From assembly GCF_029714425.1 (NCBI RefSeq), contig NZ_CP121668.1, positions 2,005,501-2,069,500 of the forward strand: 64,000 bases of DNA, written 5' to 3'. The translations under genes were made by a program, and so were the position numbers. Position 1 is the stretch's first letter. The number at the start of each line of letters is the position of its first letter. A model generated the notes under the pieces. That model searched no databases and was not told the DNA's origin. It saw only the letters and a list, made by a program, of their open reading frames with translations. Source of the stretch: Bradyrhizobium sp. CB2312 (GTDB lineage: Bacteria; Pseudomonadota; Alphaproteobacteria; Rhizobiales; Xanthobacteraceae). Of this stretch, positions 60,257 through 64,000 are shown in pieces.

Positions 60257-61489
60257 ATGAGCCTGTATGGTGTTATGCGCACCGGCGTGTCCGGAATGGG
60301 CGCGCAGTCCAACAAGCTGTCGACGGTTTCGGACAACATCGCAAACGTCAACACGACCGGCTACAAGCGGGCCTCGACCGAGTTCTCCTCGCTGATCCTG
60401 AAGAGCGGCTCCGGCAACTACGACTCCGGCGCCGTCGAGACCACGGTGCGCTACGCCATCAGCGACGCGGGACATACGCAGTTCACCACGTCGACCACGG
60501 ACCTCGCCGTCCAGGGTAACGGCTTCTTCGTGGTGTCGAACGCCAACAACACGCAGCAATATCTGACGCGCGCCGGCTCGTTCGTGCCGGACGCCCAGGG
60601 CAATCTGGTCAACGCGGCGGGCTTCTACCTGCTGGGCCAACCCGGTAACGTGAATAATTTCTCGCAGAACAGCCTGTCCGGCATGCAGATCGTCAACATC
60701 GCCCAGGTTTCGCAGGTGCCTGTGCCGTCGACGGCGGGCACGCTTACGACCGGCAATCTGGATCCGAAAGCAGCCGTGATCGCCGGTCCGCCCGGTCCGG
60801 CGTCATATTCGTCGAAGAGCTCGATCGTGGCCTACAACAATATCGGCCAGGCCGTTACGCTCGACGTCTACATGTCCCACACGGCGACAGCCGCCGGCTC
60901 GGACACCTGGCAGATTGGGGTCTACGACTCCGCGACGGGTACGTCGCTAGGCGCCGCCACCACGTTCACCTTCGATACGACGGCAGCCGGCAAAGGCACG
61001 CTGGCCGCGGCGAGCCCGAAGACTCTCTCCTTCACCGTCCCTGGCGGTGCGCCGATGACCATGAACCTGGCGAACATGACGCAGGTCGGAACCGACTTCA
61101 GCTTCAAGGCCACCGTCAATGGCAGCGTCCCCTCGGCCATCGACAAGGTCAATGTCGACGATACAGGCCACGTGACCGCGGTCCTCAAGAACGGACAGTC
61201 GCTGACGCTCTTCACCATCATGCTTGCCGACGTCGCCAGCCCCGACAATCTGACGCCGGAGCCGGGCAACGTCTATTCGACCAACATGAAGTCCGGCAAC
61301 GCGCAGGCCGGGAACGCCGGCACCGGCGGCCTCGGCACGATCAAGTCCGGCGCCCTGGAAGGTTCCAACGTCGACCTCGCGGACGAGCTCACCGGGATGA
61401 TCGAGGCCCAGCGCGGCTTCACCGCCAACTCGAAATCGTTCCAGACCGGCGCCGACCTGCTCGACATCGTCGTCAACCTGAAGCGCTGA
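60257..61489 (+). CDS. flgE: Flagellar hook protein FlgE
   Basis: 410 residues, AAGGAG before the ATG. N-terminal segment TVSDNIANVNTTGYKRAST and C-terminal DELTGMIEAQRGFTANSKSF mark the hook/rod family; the length fits FlgE. It polymerises into the hook under FliK control. A gap of 97 bases separates it from the transglycosylase. Confidence 0.94.
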   Translation: MSLYGVMRTGVSGMGAQSNKLSTVSDNIANVNTTGYKRASTEFSSLILKSGSGNYDSGAVETTVRYAISDAGHTQFTTSTTDLAVQGNGFFVVSNANNTQQYLTRAGSFVPDAQGNLVNAAGFYLLGQPGNVNNFSQNSLSGMQIVNIAQVSQVPVPSTAGTLTTGNLDPKAAVIAGPPGPASYSSKSSIVAYNNIGQAVTLDVYMSHTATAAGSDTWQIGVYDSATGTSLGAATTFTFDTTAAGKGTLAAASPKTLSFTVPGGAPMTMNLANMTQVGTDFSFKATVNGSVPSAIDKVNVDDTGHVTAVLKNGQSLTLFTIMLADVASPDNLTPEPGNVYSTNMKSGNAQAGNAGTGGLGTIKSGALEGSNVDLADELTGMIEAQRGFTANSKSFQTGADLLDIVVNLKR

Positions 61490-61523
61490 ATTCTTCAGCG
61501 CTCGTTCCGGGCAAGAGCCAATC

Positions 61524-62999
61524 ATGTCCCTTACCGCCGCTCTCGACTCCGCTCGCTCTTCGCTCATGGCGTCGGGCATCCAGTCCTCGACGATCTCGCG
61601 CAATATCGCCGGCGCCAGCTCCGCCGGCTATTCGCGCAAGATCGCCGTGCTGGACAATCTGCCCGGGGCCGGCGTCTATGTGGCGGCGATCCAGCGCGCC
61701 GCGAGTTCAGGTCTCTACGACAACGTCCTGATCGCGACCTCGTCGTCGACCAAGCAGACCGCGATCTATGACGGTCTCCAGAAGATCGCATCCGCCACAG
61801 TGGACGATCCGGAGCTCAACCAGTCGCCGACTGCGCAGCTCAATGCGCTGAAGAAGGCGCTGCAGCAATATGCCAACGCTCCGGACAACACCACGCTGGC
61901 GCAGGCGGCGGTGACGTCCGCCAAGGACATGGCGAACGCGCTCAACCAGGCGACGCAGACCGTGCAGTCGGTCCGTGCGGGTGCGGATGCCGACATGAAA
62001 ACGTCGGTCCAGAACATCAATCAGCTGCTCTCCCAGTTCGGGACCGTGAACACCGCGATCGTGAAGGGCACGATCTCCGGCGACGACGTCACCGACTATC
62101 TCGACCAGCGCGACAGCATCGTCGCGCAGCTGTCGCAGGAGCTCGGCGTCACCATGTCGCTCCGCCCCAACGGCGACGCGGCGCTCTACACCGACAGCGG
62201 TGTGGTGCTGTTCGACAAGACGGCCCGAACGGTCAGCTTCGCGGCGACCAACATCTATGCGCCCGGCACCACTGGCAACGCGGTGGTCATCGACGGCGTC
62301 CCGGTAACCGGTGCCAATTCGGTGATGCCGCTGAAGTCGGGCAAGCTCGCGGGCCTCGCCCAGCTGCGTGACAAAGACACCGTCACCTATCAGAGCCAGC
62401 TCGACGAAATCGCGCGCGGCCTGATCAATACCTTCAGGGAGAGCGATCAGACCGCCGCGGCGCTGCCCGACGTTCCTGGTCTCTTCACCTATCCCGGCGC
62501 GCCGGCGATGCCTGCGAGCGCCACCGTCTCGGTCGGCCTGGCCGGCCTGATCAGCGTCGCGGCGTCGGTCGACCCGGCCAAGGGCGGCAACCCGAATCTG
62601 CTGCGCGATGGCGCGATCAGCGGCAACGTCGCATACCGATACAACACCGCAGGCAACGGCGGCTACTCGGCCCGGCTGCAGCAGCTCATCGGCGGCATGG
62701 ATGCCGCGCAGCCGTTCGATGCAACCACGCAAGGCAAGCCGAACGGCAGCCTGATCGACTTCGCATCGTCGTCGACCAGCTGGATCGAAAACCAGCGCAA
62801 GACCGCGGACGCCAACGTCAGCTACCAGAAGACGCTGCTCGACCGCAGCACCGCGGCGCTGTCGAACGTCAGCGGCGTCAACATGGACGACGAGATGTCC
62901 TTGATGCTCCAGGTCGAGCGCACCTATTCGGCGTCGTCGAAGATCATCTCGACCGTCGACCAAATGCTGCAGAGCCTGCTGGCTGCCGTGGGGAAATAA
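61524..62999 (+). CDS. flgK: Hook-filament junction protein FlgK (HAP1)
   Basis: 491 residues. N-terminal SSTISRNIAGASSAGYSRKI and C-terminal GVNMDDEMSLMLQVERTYSA are the conserved HAP1 ends. It joins hook and filament with FlgL. Four bases after its stop, flgL begins. Confidence 0.93.
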   Translation: MSLTAALDSARSSLMASGIQSSTISRNIAGASSAGYSRKIAVLDNLPGAGVYVAAIQRAASSGLYDNVLIATSSSTKQTAIYDGLQKIASATVDDPELNQSPTAQLNALKKALQQYANAPDNTTLAQAAVTSAKDMANALNQATQTVQSVRAGADADMKTSVQNINQLLSQFGTVNTAIVKGTISGDDVTDYLDQRDSIVAQLSQELGVTMSLRPNGDAALYTDSGVVLFDKTARTVSFAATNIYAPGTTGNAVVIDGVPVTGANSVMPLKSGKLAGLAQLRDKDTVTYQSQLDEIARGLINTFRESDQTAAALPDVPGLFTYPGAPAMPASATVSVGLAGLISVAASVDPAKGGNPNLLRDGAISGNVAYRYNTAGNGGYSARLQQLIGGMDAAQPFDATTQGKPNGSLIDFASSSTSWIENQRKTADANVSYQKTLLDRSTAALSNVSGVNMDDEMSLMLQVERTYSASSKIISTVDQMLQSLLAAVGK

Positions 63000-63002
63000 G
63001 CC

Positions 63003-64000
63003 ATGATGAGCGCGAACTACATCTCGACCTTGATGCTATCGTCGTCATTGAGGTCGTCGATCACGAACAACCAGTCCCTGCTCAGCAAGGCGTCGAAGGA
63101 GGCGACCACCGGCCGCTTTTACGATGTCGGCCTCGAGCTCGGGGCCACGACGGGAGGCGACCTCACCCTGCGTGCCGACCTCAGCTTCGCCGATCAGCTT
63201 GTCGACACCAACGGGCTTGTCGCGGGACGCCTCGACGTGACGCAGAATCGGATCACCCAGCTCAACACGACCGCAACGTCCTTCCTCAAGGATCTGATCG
63301 CGGCCCGCAGCACCGACGGCGGCGGACGGATCATCCTGCCGCCTGCGTCCTCCAACCTGCAGGACCTGATCGGCGCGCTGAACGTCTCCTATAACGGTTC
63401 GTTCCTGTTCTCAGGCATCAACACGCAGAACCAGCCGGTGACACCCTACGCCGCCGGCTCCGCGAGCAAGAACCGGGTCGACGCCGATTTCTCTACGTTC
63501 TTCGGCTTCTCGCAATCCTCGCCCAACGTGAAGAACATAACGCCGGCCCAGATGCAGACCTTCCTCAACACCACCTTCGATGCCGAGTTCGCGAGCCCGG
63601 CCTGGAACACCAACTGGTCGTCGGCCACCGACCAGGTCATGCAAAGCCGTATCTCCACGACCGAGATCGCCGATACGTCGGTCAGCGCCAATCAACCCGC
63701 CTTCCGCATGCTCGCCGAGGCCTACACCATGATGGCCGATCTCGGGAACGCGAACCTGGATCAGTCGACGTTCCAGGTCGTCGTGGACAAGGCGATCGGC
63801 CTCGTCGGGAACGCCATCACCGGCCTCGCTACGCTCGGCGGCGATGTCGGCACGGTCCAGCAGCGGCTCACCTCCGCAACCGACAAGCTCAAGACGCAGC
63901 AGGACATTCTGAACAATCAGATCGTCGGTATGGAGAAGGTCGATCCGGCCGAAGCCTCGGTGCGCGTCAACACCTTGCAGACCCAGATCCAGACGGCGCT
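63003..64000 (+). CDS. flgL: Hook-filament junction protein FlgL, partial at window end
   Basis: Starts at the ATG at 63003 (a second ATG at 63006) and is open to the last base, so the C-terminus is missing. The product begins MSANYISTLMLSSSLRSS and has flagellin-like N-terminal helices (LLSKASKEATTGRFYDVG), as in FlgL/HAP3. About 332 codons are visible. It follows flgK directly. Confidence 0.88.
   Translation, partial: MMSANYISTLMLSSSLRSSITNNQSLLSKASKEATTGRFYDVGLELGATTGGDLTLRADLSFADQLVDTNGLVAGRLDVTQNRITQLNTTATSFLKDLIAARSTDGGGRIILPPASSNLQDLIGALNVSYNGSFLFSGINTQNQPVTPYAAGSASKNRVDADFSTFFGFSQSSPNVKNITPAQMQTFLNTTFDAEFASPAWNTNWSSATDQVMQSRISTTEIADTSVSANQPAFRMLAEAYTMMADLGNANLDQSTFQVVVDKAIGLVGNAITGLATLGGDVGTVQQRLTSATDKLKTQQDILNNQIVGMEKVDPAEASVRVNTLQTQIQTA

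Noticed and set aside
1..64000. CRISPR arrays, rRNA and tRNA genes, IS elements with transposases
   Set aside because: I saw no regularly spaced short repeats, no rRNA or convincing tRNA cloverleaf, and no transposase or integrase signature in any frame read.

Overview
This window looks like a Bradyrhizobium-type alphaproteobacterial chromosome. The GC-rich coding style, the Porin_2-type porin, the rhizobial flagellar set (motC, motE, a DUF1217 protein) and several intergenic repeat families that I recognise from Bradyrhizobium all point that way. The taxon is inferred from gene content, not from a marker gene.

Region 1 (1-11.7 kb) reads as an accessory island with visibly lower GC. A hand count of bases 8161-8220 gives 28/60 G+C, against 40/60 for bases 41161-41220 in the flagellar cluster. 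It holds a VirD4/TraD-like membrane ATPase with a small unknown partner. Next is a compact three-gene operon: a caspase-like protease, an overlapping alpha/beta hydrolase, and a 1566-residue protein that fuses a trypsin-like protease to an nSTAND NTPase, one membrane helix and a large beta-rich C-terminal region. This is the best candidate for a novel system, probably an anti-phage or programmed-death module. A decayed ApeA-like HEPN gene and a dispersed repeat close the region.

Region 2 (11.9-28.2 kb) is metabolic and transport core. It has a tiny DUF2934 gene, an orphan Tat-exported peptide-type binding protein and a MetQ/NlpA binding protein. A seven-gene operon follows: an LLM flavin monooxygenase, two carboxymuconolactone-decarboxylase/AhpD-type proteins, and a branched-chain-type ABC importer with a fused LivH-LivM permease. 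After it come a nickel/cobalt permease (apparently frameshifted), a HerA-like ATPase, a YkgJ-like cysteine-cluster protein (apparently frameshifted) and a ketopantoate-reductase-like protein.

Region 3 (28.2-35.4 kb) holds a probably inactive alpha/beta hydrolase, two MarR regulators and a major porin with a clear promoter and terminator. Dispersed palindromic repeats are dense here. Two inverted copies of one element of about 100 bp bracket the stretch from 30.0 to 35.4 kb.

Region 4 (35.4-64 kb) is a rhizobial-type flagellar cluster. Leftward are the DUF1217 gene, flgF and fliI. Rightward are motA, fliM, a 102-residue protein, fliN, fliG, flhB, flgB, flgC, fliE, flgG, flgA, flgI, motE, flgH, fliL, fliP, three flagellin genes, fliF, a fliH-like gene, motB, motC, fliK, a lytic transglycosylase, flgE, flgK and a partial flgL. 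The short (about 300-residue) flagellins and the gene order suggest the thin lateral flagellum of bradyrhizobia. flhA, fliQ, fliR, flgD, flaF, flbT and the master regulator are not in the window. All three flagellin genes share a conserved leader that can form a hairpin and pair with the ribosome-binding site.
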